Below, one piece after another: positions 12,201-21,748 of a stretch of 64,000 bases of DNA. The notes below the pieces were generated by a model, which did no database searches, had not been told where the DNA came from, and worked only from the letters and a program-made list of their open reading frames with translations. Positions within the stretch are counted from its first letter, which is position 1; the number at the start of each line of letters is the position of its first letter. Source of the DNA: Paramacrobiotus metropolitanus. Its lineage: Eukaryota; Tardigrada; Eutardigrada; Parachela; Macrobiotidae. The position numbers and the translations under genes are program-made. The stretch lies in NCBI RefSeq assembly GCF_019649055.1, contig NW_026570223.1:1240001-1304000 (forward strand). Direction: 5' to 3'.

Positions 12201-13215
12201 GATCGGGACAGTTTACCGCTATATGGCCAATCTCATGACACCGATTACATTTGGCGGACTTGTACTTATTGCTGCTCGTTGGGACTGTGCTGGCAACGGT
12301 GACAACAGGACTCACGATGGCATTCTGGAAGGATTCGTCATGTTTCTTGGTCCAAATTTCGGTGTCGTTGGGGTTATTCGTTGCGTAATTCTGAAATTGA
12401 GCGTCGTATTCTAAGACGTTCTCCAGCTTGCAACCGCGACTTGGATCGGCAAAAAGACTCATCATGCCCAGGTACTTTAGCATTGGCACCGTGAATTCCG
12501 GCGCGTCCAGTGTTCTGTATTGCATAAACACTCCAAAGGCGTGCGCCCAGGCAGTAAAGGTCGTGATTTGCTCTTTCTTTGCCGCGGCCGTGAAGGTGTA
12601 TTCCCCGGTGCTTTCGTCAAGCACCATGCGCGTGCCGGGAGCTGGCCGCTTGGATGGCGCTCGGTTTTGTGGCAGCAGGTCCGCCAGGTCGACGAACTGC
12701 TCGCGGTCCAATAGCTGATCCCTGATTTTCTTTGGAACAGCGGTTAGGTCCCTGTACTTGGACGGAATATTGTTGACTGGGTCTCCGAGCCTCTTGGCCA
12801 CCGGTCGGCGAGCTGGTAAAGGAACCTCTAGCACACTATCGGTGTCCTTACCTTGCGCCATGGTGACCCGGTTAGAGGACGGGGATAGAGAGCGCTGAGG
12901 CCTGGACCCGTCGACATGCAACGCGTTGCGGCTGGAGCTGTCCTGCTGCGACTCCAGGTGGTTTATTCGTTGCTGCATGGCCGCAATCTGGGACGACAAA
13001 GTTATGATCTGCGATGCAGAATTGATGGAGGACTCCGGGGGAACTACGACCGTAGACGCTATCCTTTTTGTGGCGGAAGTGCCGTCAGGATTGTCCGCTG
13101 GTCGTTTCCCACCGGTGTTGAGACCGGCTGCTGCGCGTGTCCGTGGCCCCCCGCGGATGCCGCGGGAGCTTGTGGCGCCTCGTGAGCGAATGCCTCTTCG
13201 ACCTCTTCCAGACAT
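12001..13215 (-). CDS. Gag-like protein of the YR retrotransposon
   Basis: 404 residues from ATG 13215. The N terminus is Arg/Gly-rich (MSGRGRRGIRSRG), likely nucleic-acid-binding. A short coiled-coil-like stretch follows (near residues 70-95), then a capsid-like middle region. A CCHC zinc knuckle CNRCHEIGHIAVNC lies at about residues 320-333. It overlaps the RT frame by about 200 bases, so RT is probably reached by frameshifting. The reading frame is intact, unlike the two downstream ORFs. Confidence 0.75.
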   Translation of the reverse strand: MSGRGRRGIRSRGATSSRGIRGGPRTRAAAGLNTGGKRPADNPDGTSATKRIASTVVVPPESSINSASQIITLSSQIAAMQQRINHLESQQDSSSRNALHVDGSRPQRSLSPSSNRVTMAQGKDTDSVLEVPLPARRPVAKRLGDPVNNIPSKYRDLTAVPKKIRDQLLDREQFVDLADLLPQNRAPSKRPAPGTRMVLDESTGEYTFTAAAKKEQITTFTAWAHAFGVFMQYRTLDAPEFTVPMLKYLGMMSLFADPSRGCKLENVLEYDAQFQNYATNNPNDTEIWTKKHDESFQNAIVSPVVTVASTVPTSSNKYKSAKCNRCHEIGHIAVNCPDREFFRTNSAADGEICRKFNRGICSTPCAGNSKHVSSSCGSASHGDYVHRQAGTSSNGGRFKQENPA

Positions 13216-14999
13216 TGTCCGCAGATGTACTCGTATGAACGATTACACAGTGAGTTGATAGGTACTGAAGGAGACTGTTTCAGTAGACTTGTAAAAGCTG
13301 TCGAATTTCTGTGAGAGCAAGGCCAAAAATTTAGAACCCGAAGCCAGAAATTTAGAACAAAATCAGCGACGTTCTGAACAAGAACTGAGCTAACGTAAAA
13401 TGAACACTCGTGGGGCGAGCATGCGAAAAGTGCCACAAGACAGCTCGAAAAGAGCGTGTGCAAAACGCTACAACAAAGCACGCGGCCGCCGCTGAGCCGT
13501 CAAAGCGTCCAAACGGCATCCGGTCTGAATGGTGGGCCGGCGGCGAAGGATAGCGGGCATCGCCGACGTAGCATTAACCTCAATTAACGCGTTAATTGGC
13601 AGGTAATTGGCAACTGTTGCATGGTTTGAGCACAAGGGTAAAGCTTGCTTTTACGGGAAACTATAAATTACCTTAAATTACCTTAATTTTCATTAGTTCC
13701 TATTCCTGTAAACCGACTGCTCCTAGATATAGAGTTTCTAGGAGAAGGGCATGTGTTTCCTTTTGTCTCGCTTAGCTAAGGATGTCCATACATAAGTAGT
13801 GATCTGAGTATCAATGAATGTGTTCGAAACTATTGCTGCACCCAATATCATCCTCTTTCTTCACTCTTCCTGGTGCATGGTCCCATGTGTGGTACTTTCG
13901 AAGAAAACAGAAATAATTTAGCCAATGATACATTTCACAGTATTGCGTTACGTCTATCAGTGTAATATCACTGACCGAGAGGGAATGCATGCTGCAAATA
14001 ATTTAACAAAGCTACCTATGAGACTAGTTCATTTTATTGTGCTGTCAATATTTATTGTGCTTTTTTGAAGAAGACAAATTAATATACTACTACTTCGAAG
14101 TATGTTAAATGCAAACGAGAGGATGCTGCGCTCGCCAGCGCCGGAAGGTTAATTACATGCTTTCACATGCAACCAGTTGATGGCGCTGGTAGACCATTAG
14201 GGTAAAAAAGATGCGACAAGCTATCGAAAAAAACAGTACACTCCCAAGTTTTACATCACACATGTGCAGAATTCTTATATAAATCGTGACAATAGATGTG
14301 TAGTGTGATCTTCATGGGCCGTGCACGGTACATATTTCCGTCTACAGATATTCTCAAGGAGAAAGTGCTTCCTGTGTGTCCATGTAAAAGACAAGATAAC
14401 GTCATTATTCCACGTACTTCGCTCCTGTGCATAGCTGTCTCATAATCAAATCTGGTTACGTGGAACAATCAAAATACTAGAGTAGCATAACATCCGCCAA
14501 TCATAAGAAAAAAAAATTATTTGGCTAGGATCACAAGCGTTTACTTACTAAATTATTAAGCGTGATAAGCAAGGCGCTCATTTCACATGTACAGCAAGTA
14601 GCAGATTGTGCGGCATCGGAAATGCTTAGAAATATTTATACCTGTACAGTATTGAACAATTCATGTCACTTATGCATACGGCATATGTTGGGTGTGGAAC
14701 TGTGGATATTGACTTACCGTGTCACGAAACCATCGCAGCTGCAAACCAAAATGATGACACTTTCCCATGCTCATCCAACTGCGTTTTTCCAGCACGATTG
14801 CGGCGGGATTACTACTTTGTACCTCACTCTGCTCGCGGTAATTGACCAGATTAGGGCGTTATGCGCACAGTCTAATTATCGATTATGGGTATGTTTTCGG
14901 AAGTCTCGCTACTTCCTTGGTTGGAACTTGGAATGCTTATTGTTTACCGCTACAGGTTAACAAAATCTGGATTAATTTGTTGCATGGTCTGTCTTTGAC
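13216..14999. other. Gene-free spacer upstream of GPCR 3
   Basis: I see no supported gene. The left few hundred bases should contain the 5' end of the YR retrotransposon; a TTAATTGGCAGGTAATTGGCAAC word near 13595 is suggestive but I found no partner. The rest is AT-rich. Confidence 0.4.
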
Positions 15000-16451
15000 A
15001 TGGCGAACGAAACACTTTTCGATCTCATCAGAAATCAGACATCGCCGAACATAACATTGACACCAGCATCGTATGCACTTGGTAGCGTTGCCTCTGTCCT
15101 GTTTGTTTTAAGCGTAGCCTCCAATGCGTTAGTACTGATAATTTTTATCAGAATCAGGAGCATCATCCGTCGAAAGCCATTTTATATTTTTATGGTCAAT
15201 TTAATTGTTGTCGATTTCATCTACTGCATCTGGGAAAATGCTTTTGACATCGGGGCTTATTTTATTCCTGGCTACTGGACTGTGCAAAGTGATGCCGTTT
15301 GCACGGTGTACCTGTACTGCAATTATATTTTGCGTAAGTTTTAATTGCAGCCAAATGCGTATTATTTACATTTTTTTATTTACATTTTTTTATTACATTT
15401 GCGTATTATTTACATTTTTCTTAGGAAAAAAACTGCAACAGAATGTCGAAGGAGATTTTCAAACGTTCTTTGAAAATCTTGTACTAACTACTATAAATCG
15501 GATAGTGTTATACTGCTTAAGTACTGCATTTTCCTTATCGGCTTGTTTTGTTGCTTCGGTACCTACTCTAGTTTATGCTTGCACTGTGATAATAATTAAA
15601 AGTTACAAACTTTTACTTGCGGTAATAAAAGCTTTTCTCTTAACAACCTATCTTCTCTGAGTTCTGCAGCAAAACGCTTTTGCAAGAAGCTGAATTTCTG
15701 CTATTTAAATTCAATTTGAAAAGTGTAAGTAACTTTTTTCTTAGAAGCAGCGGCCTGTAATGCTCACCTTCTAATAACTCTTAACCGTCTCTGGGCGGTT
15801 ACCTTTCCTGTCTCCTATCGAGCCAACCAAAAACCCAAAATCTTTAACCTGATCTGCATCGGTAAATGGGTCTATGTCCACGCGGTGATACTGCCCGGGC
15901 TGATTCTCGATGCGCTGTATTATCGGCTGGACATCCGGACGAATGGCTGTTCTGTCAACATGTCCGAACAGTACACATGGGCGATGTGTATACCGTTTCT
16001 CGTGTTCATTGGTCCGTTGCTCATCCAGTTACTGGCGCTGCCGCCGATTATATACAAGCATCGCCGACGTCGTCAAGAAAGACGGCGATTGGCGCCGCCA
16101 TCCGGACAATCAGCGATTGTCGTTTTTCCTCTGTCACCAAATGCCGTGACCGACATGCGGATAAATGAAGGTCAGCGCTACGCTAAGGCCAATGAATCTC
16201 AGCCCATATTAGTGCTGACGCTGTTGACGATTAGTGCGGTGATCTGCTGGACACCGAATTTGGTGGTATACGCCATGTACAGCTTTATTCCACCGCCTGA
16301 TGACTCGACAATTTTTACAGCTGTGACGTGTTTGTATAGTGTGCAGCTGCTGATGGATCCGCTGTTGTTTCTTATTTCACTGCACGATCTCAGATCAGCG
16401 TTCTGTGAACTTTTGCAAAATGCGGTGTCGGTTTGTATGTTCAAATCTTAA
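15000..16451 (+). CDS. Rhodopsin-like (class A) GPCR, receptor 3 of the cluster, intact
   Basis: Exons 15000-15333 and 15745-16451 join in phase 1 to 346 residues; the second exon has exactly the length (707 nt) of exon 2 in receptor 1. The N terminus has NxT/S glycosylation sites. TM1 has the SNALVLIIFI core, TM3 ends in ITLNRLWAVTFPVSYR in place of DRY, TM6 has CWTPN and TM7 has DPLLF in place of NPxxY. A basic third loop (HRRRRQERRR) fits a cytoplasmic G-protein-facing loop. A polyadenylation signal AATAAA follows near 16522. No frame lesions were found. Ligand unknown. Confidence 0.85.
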
Positions 16452-16521
16452 GCTTGACCTGTTCATTGTACGAATCTCTTGAGCTTGACCTGTTCAATGT
16501 ACGAAATTTTACCAAATTTAT

Positions 16522-16534
16522 TAATAAATAAACT
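16522..16534 (+). promoter_or_regulatory. Polyadenylation signal of GPCR 3
   Basis: Overlapping AATAAATAAA about 70 bases after the stop codon. Confidence 0.5.
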
Positions 16535-16628
16535 TTAATAGGCAATAGCCATCATAAGGATTAAGGTTCAAGCGTGGGCACACTACTTTACTGTCAAAAT
16601 AAGTAAGTAATTACCCTACTTACTACTA

Positions 16629-17233
16629 CAGTAAAACCTCCTCGTACGTACACTCCCAAGATACGTACACCTCTCAGTTAAGTACGAAAAATTCTGTACC
16701 GAAACTCTCCGTAGACTACAGTACAGGGGGGAACCTCTACGTGACGTACACCTCTACGATACGTACACGTACACTTTTTCTCTGTACCGCCTAAGCACTA
16801 AACTGTACGCAATCACCTCGAACATACGTACACTGGCGAGTCAGAATTTGATTTTTTAAAAAATCCGATGGGAAAATCGTAAAAAAACAAAGAAGCTAGC
16901 TCAAAATTGTAGGTTGTCTTTTGTTCTGAACTGATTCGGACGATGTTTTTTGTTCGAAGTGTGTGGGAGAAACTTTTCCGCCTGTTTATACATGTATGCC
17001 GTAAAAAGATAAAAATTTGTGTGAACTAACGCAACATATACATTTCAACAACTGCACGCTGTGTACAGTGCAGTTGCATGCATTATACTGAGCACTCCGC
17101 AGTGGGGCAGTGCCCTCATTATACAGTCGCCCCCCCAGGGGGGCTTGGGGGTGGCGATTCTATGTTACGTACACCTCTGAGTTACGTACGAAATTTTTTG
17201 AACGGAGGTGTGCGTATCTTGGAGGTTTCACTG
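16629..17233. mobile_element. pogo/Tigger-like MITE, 605 bp
   Basis: The left end begins CAGTAAAACCTCC and the right end, reversed, begins CAGTGAAACCTCC. Both are followed by repeats of TACGTACAC/TACGCACACCTC. CAGT-AAACCTC ends are typical of pogo/Tigger DNA transposons. No transposase frame is present, so the element is non-autonomous. Subterminal TACGTACACCTCT words recur several times inside both ends, as if they were transposase sites. A clean TA duplication is not visible: the left flank is TA, while the right flank is one base off. Confidence 0.65.
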
Positions 17234-18269
17234 GTATATGTATTTATCTCCTAAGGCACTTACTACCTAATTATTGATACAGTTCGTTATTAATGTGTTA
17301 CAGTTCTGTACTATGGGCAATGCTCATGTGGCCAGGTAAAACAATTATAAAATTACATGTACCGTACAGGTGCACAGTGCATCTTACCATGTAAAAAATG
17401 CTAATCGAATTTATTAAACTTAAGCATTAATGACGCTCCCGCTTTCAATAGTAAGGACGATAACGTATAAGTTTTTTGCATACCGCCTGACGCGATAATA
17501 GGGACGACATTCGCACAGATCGCGGTTTCACACGGAAGTATTCAGTTTAACGAGGGGCTTTGCATCCAGCATCGAGGATCGGATTGCCGAAATTTGACAG
17601 GCAATAACCGGATCTTCCTAATCTGAAGCGTGATCCCACGACAACGTTATCCTGACCCCCTCCTACACGACCGTATGCTATTGGAGATACCGGCACAAAT
17701 CACATTTAAACCGCGATACACTGGCTCAAAATATTCTTTTTCCGCCGATGCTTGCCTTGAGCACCTTACCGTATACTTAATATTTTTACAGTGCAGATCC
17801 TTTCAGGGTTGTTGTCTCGATTACCAAGACGTACTTTAATTTTTTCCTTGCTCTGATCTTCCAAGCAAATGTTCGAGCTACAAGGAATTTTTAAATCCGG
17901 TATGTTTACATTGATTTAAAAGGTCACAGAATGGTAATCCGCACAACCATTACCGGGAAGCCGAATAGCGTAATTATAAGTGGCCCAATCTTGGATTATA
18001 CGTCACTTCATCCGGGTTTATTTGGCAAATGCCAGCTGTGCTACTTCCCTAACAGCGGTTACAACTGATTCAGATTGGTTCACAACCTTCTATTCCATCA
18101 GCTTTTGAGTGTTAAACGTCAAAGGAATTTCGTTATGAATTTCGTTGTGTTAAACGTTCGTTACTTATTTGGACGTAGAAAGTTTTTTCCGTATAAAATT
18201 CCACGTGTTGCCATTTATTAAAGGTCCAAAACAGTCTAAGAGTGGTCAGTTTCGTATGAAGTATTCAAA
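17234..18269. other. Gene-free spacer
   Basis: No supported gene or RNA. Short open frames lack domain-like composition. Confidence 0.5.
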
Positions 18270-19539
18270 ATGATCAACGATACCGTCCTAGTATTTGCTG
18301 GCGCAAACCAAACAGCGTCCAACGAAACAAATGCAACGTCGACTTCAAACCTATTCGGGATCATCACAACCGTCGTATTTACATTGAGTATAACAGCTAT
18401 CTCGGTAGTCTTGTTGGTGTTTATCCGCATGCGGAGCCTCGTTATCCGGAAGCCGTTTTATGTCTTCATGGTTAATTTGCTCGTTATGGATTTTATTTAT
18501 TGCATATGGGAAAACATCTTCGATTTCGGAATTAATTTTGATCCTGACTACTGGAACTGCATAGCAATACAGCTTGCTCGCTGTATCTGTATTGCAACTC
18601 TACATTGCGTATGTGAACCTAAGACGCCTCTGAAAATTTGATGGAATTGTGTAAAAAAATGTTTCGTTTCTGCTAAGCATTGCCAAAATAGATTTTGTAG
18701 TGCAAGCGTAAATACAAACCCGATCTCATGTTTTTATTATTTAAGGCGGCGGTCGTAAATCAGGAAAATGCAAACAGCTGTCTAATTTATTGCAGAAGCG
18801 GTTGTCTGCATTTCTGCAACGCCCATTTATTAATCACGCTTAACCGTTTGTGGGCGGTTTTATTTCCCGTCTCGTATCGATCCCACCAAAAACCAGCGAC
18901 ATTCGCTCTAATCTGCATCGGCGAATGGGTCTATGTGCATGCCGTTATGGTACCCGGCCTGATACTGGATGACCTTTACTATCGTCAGGACATTATCACC
19001 AACGGCTGCTCCATCAACCTAGCCGCGTTGCATAACTGGTCCTGTGTGCAACTTTTTTGCTATTTATTGGCCCGGTTCTGTTTCAAATACTGGCGCTACC
19101 GTTGATTATCTATAAACAGTGAGTGCGCCACCAGAATAAACGTCGATTAGTACCAGCCGAGATCTTACCGTCACAGCGCGCAACGGTTATCAGTATTGCT
19201 AGCGTGCCGCCCCGCAACGCTACGGAAGCGACTAGCGCCGATGAACAGCTGCCGCATAAAACTAGAAATAAAATCTCGCAGCCCATTCTAGTCTTAATCC
19301 TTCTGACAACCAGTGCAGCTGTCTGTTGGACGCCTAATTTGGTGGTATACGCTCTGTACACTGTGTACAGTTTTGTTCCACCACCAGATGACCCGACGAT
19401 TTTCACAGCGGTGACCTGCCTGTATAATGTACAACTGTTTATGGACCCGCTGTTATTTCTTGTTTCCTTGTCTGAGCTTCGGTTGGCGTTGTACAAAATG
19501 CTGAGCAGAGCCAAATCTGTCTTGAAGCTCCAGTGGTAG
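18270..19539 (+). pseudogene. Class A GPCR, receptor 4 of the cluster: pseudogene
   Basis: Exon 1 starts at ATG 18270 and matches receptor 3 through TM1-TM2 (MVNLLVMDFIYCIWENIFDFG). After DYW near 18555 the frame is lost by one base, and the expected HSNTAC...LYLYCN residues continue in another frame. Exon 2 starts at 18796 and has a small insertion before CNAH, a frame change near 19040, and an in-frame TGA at 19121-19123. Its last part (19123-19539) is open and carries CWTPN and DPLLF. Several independent lesions make this a pseudogene. AATAAA near 19719 may be its old poly(A) signal. Confidence 0.8.
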
Positions 19540-19984
19540 TACTTATGTGATTGAGTGTTTCTCTAAAAGTTAATCTTAAAATTATTATTTTTTGATTCCA
19601 TAATTGTAAAAGCGTTGCCTGAGAGGATGGTTGAAGGTCACGACTGCGTTCGCAGTAACTGCGGCACATACTTTAAATTAACATCGTTCTTGTAACTGCA
19701 ATACGCATAGAAGTATGTAATAAACACAATACTGTGTAAGCATAAACAATGCTTCGTACCAGAAGGATGAACAGTCTAGCGTCATACAAAACTGCTTTAT
19801 TACAATAGTTACTGTAGGTTTCACAGCTGACTCGACTTCTGTAGCCTGGTCACTATCAAGTGAGTGTCAACTAAGTAATTATCAAATAACTAAGTGTGGC
19901 AGTATACTGTCCCTTTTCTAAAATAAAACCGGGGATGAGATCTTGTACTCGTGTTGTACAACGCATATTCTTCACATGACGGGT
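19540..19984. other. Convergent 3' region between GPCR 4 and the CAP gene
   Basis: It contains AATAAA on the plus strand near 19719 (GPCR 4 side) and AATAAA on the minus strand at 19801-19796, about 190 bases after the CAP stop codon. Confidence 0.5.
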
Positions 19985-20191
19985 TCAAGCGCACAAACAA
20001 TCGCCGGTAAGGCAACCGCTTCCAGTAGAACACGCTGAACACTTGGTTCCTTGTTTGTACGGGCAGTTTTGACCAGGGCTAACATTTCCTCTGAAACAAA
20101 AGAACGATACGTAATACGTAACAGCAACTCATACGATACGAAAGGTGATAGCAAATAATTACGCGGCACAGTAGTTGCACACTAAGACGTC
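19985..20191 (-). pseudogene. CAP/SCP gene 1, 3' part (severed by the giant retrotransposon)
   Basis: Minus-strand last exon 20090-19985 encodes GNVSPGQNCPYK, a Cys-rich hinge-like tail, and stops after DCLCA. It follows the intron 20162-20091 (GTAATT...TTTCAG). The next exon upstream is cut: 20191-20163 encodes DVLVCNYCAA, the CAP family VCNYxP-GN region, and then runs into the LTR. The remainder of that exon is at 44913-44976 on the far side of the element. Joined across one copy of the CGTC duplication, the exon is 89 nt and stays in phase. Confidence 0.85.
20188..20191. repeat. Target-site duplication CGTC, left copy
   Basis: CGTC directly precedes the TG of the 5' LTR. The same four bases directly follow the CA of the 3' LTR at 44913-44916. 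Four-base duplications are usual for gypsy-type integrases. Confidence 0.85.
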
Positions 20192-20775
20192 TGACGTGTG
20201 GGAGTAGGATCACACGCCGGGATGTACGTACGGATGCTGACTGTCCGCCTTCCACCTGCAACATAATGAATAATCTAGTCAATCTCCACTGTGATTTGCT
20301 GTTCTCTTTTACTAGCGGTGTATATGATGTCATAACGCGAAGTCTATATAAGTCGGAGTTGTCACTAATATCGGCAGCAGTCACTGATCAGTAGTCTGAG
20401 ATTTACTTCTGAGACTGTTTTCTAATTACGATTTCCCTGCGTTGTGAACTGTGGTGTGAATTGGATAAAGAGGCAGCAATACTTGTTCCTTCTGATGTAC
20501 ATGATCGTTCCCGGATTATTGCATAGAATACAGGTTTGCTCGTGACACAATCGTCCTAGCTCTTGCCGATCCTCACAGGACTTGCGACCGGAAGTTGTGG
20601 TTGGAGTGTTCCTGCTTAGGGATTCCTGATTCGTGTTCCTGACTCGCTCGTTGTTTCCGCCATAAGGATCTGTTACAGTTTGAGAGTACGAGTGCCTACC
20701 GACTGAGCATTACAGGCGTGGAAGAGTAAAGATGGTTCATGGAGCCCTAACCGGCGTGAACGCTTATACACGACA
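20192..20775 (+). repeat. 5' LTR, 584 bp
   Basis: Starts TGACGTGTGG and ends TACACGACA. A TATATAAG box at 20345-20352 puts transcription start near 20375-20385, so U3 is about 185 bases. Matches 44329-44912 throughout by eye. Confidence 0.93.
20345..20352 (+). promoter_or_regulatory. LTR TATA box
   Basis: TATATAAG in the 5' LTR; a TGATGTCAT motif, close to a CRE/AP-1 site, lies about 20 bases upstream. The same box occurs in the 3' LTR at about 44482. Confidence 0.6.
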
Positions 20776-20792
20776 TGGCGCCCACCGGTGTC
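20776..20792 (+). promoter_or_regulatory. Primer-binding-site candidate
   Basis: TGGCGCCCACCGGTGTC starts immediately after the LTR. The first nine bases (TGGCGCCCA) are complementary to the 3' end of eukaryotic tRNA-Lys(CUU), but the next eight do not fit that tRNA as I know it. The primer could be a diverged tRNA, or the PBS may use only the acceptor end. Confidence 0.6.
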
Positions 20793-21706
20793 TTTTAATT
20801 TTCCCGATGTAACAGAAAATTATTGGTGGAAAGTTTGGTGGTAATTTACAGTAAAAGTGGTCCGTATAGGAAAGGCGTCGAACCGCAAAGGTGCGCCGAA
20901 GGAGGTCAGCGTTCCTGATCTGGCCTAGTTTAATTTATTTTGGCGAGCTTCCTCGCAATTGTGAGCTTCCTCACTGGTGAGCTTCCTCACCAATTAAATT
21001 AAATTAATTTAATTGGACCGTAGGAAAACAGTCGAAACCTTAAAGGTCGACTGTGCGAATTAAGTGGTGTTTTGTGGGTAATTTACGGGTTGTCTGCGCA
21101 AAGCAGTAACTGCGGTGAATAAAGTGTAGTCAGCAGTGTCAGTGTGCCTGGCCTGCAGATCAATCAGATAGTGGGCACCGAGCCATTGACAGTGGCTAGG
21201 TGAGATAACGATCTCCAGCAGCTCGATAAAGGCAAGCCGCAAGCGGTAGCCAAAATCAGCAGCCAGAGATAGTTATCAGTGGAAAAGGTAAACACCGGCA
21301 AACGGTGATTGACCTGTAAGTTAAAATTACGGCAGCACGCAAAGTGCAGCAAAGTAATTTTAGCATCTAGTTCTTCAGTCGTAAACCGCAAAGGCCGACT
21401 GTGTTCAAATTTTTCACTGAGCAGTTCAAACCTCAAAGGAGGACTGTCTAGTGGAAACCGAATCGCATAATCGCAATATCAGAATTTTACGGGAAACAGT
21501 AGCACAATAGTTACTGTATCTATCGTAAGATTCATCCGCAAGTTAGAATTACAGCAGCACGCAAAGTGTGGCAGAGTAATTCTAGAAGCTATCCTTACAG
21601 TCAAACCGCAAAGGTTGGCTGTGATCAAAGTTTCGCGAAACGGTTCAAACCTCAAAGGAGGACTGTTTAGCGAAATTAAATTGCACAATCGCAATTTTTG
21701 AACCTT
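20793..21706 (+). ncRNA. Structured leader with repeated stem-loops
   Basis: The untranslated leader holds six copies of a stem-loop with core AAACC-NN-AAAGG flanked by complementary arms such as CAGTCG/CGACTG: 20874-20897, 21028-21054, 21376-21401, 21421-21447, 21597-21622 and 21641-21665. A block of about 225 bases is duplicated in tandem (starting about 21316 and 21541) and carries two of these pairs. Three GAGCTTCCTC units occur near 20945-20990. Repeated structured motifs just before gag could serve packaging, dimerisation or internal initiation; which of these applies is not shown by sequence. Confidence 0.6.
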
Positions 21707-21748
21707 ATGGTAGTCAGTAGCACAATAGTTACTGAACGCACCGTAAGA

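Larger units (their letters stand above)
9477..13215 (-). mobile_element. DIRS/Ngaro-like tyrosine-recombinase retrotransposon (degenerate)
   Basis: Minus-strand order is Gag-like protein (13215-12001), RT-RNase H (12200-10456) and tyrosine recombinase (about 10414-9477). That order, with a tyrosine recombinase in place of a DDE integrase, defines the DIRS/Ngaro/PAT group. Coordinates given are the coding span; the split or inverted terminal repeats of this group were not resolved. Single-base frameshifts lie in RT (near 11510) and in the recombinase (near 10205), so this copy is probably inactive. Confidence 0.8.

Noticed and set aside
14180-14195. Further PBS-like GATGGCGCTGG word outside the element
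   Set aside because: Only the GGCGCT core is shared; no LTR-end sequence precedes it.
21698-21706. Start of Gag at 21698
   Set aside because: That codon is TTG; the first in-frame ATGs are 21707 and 21749.
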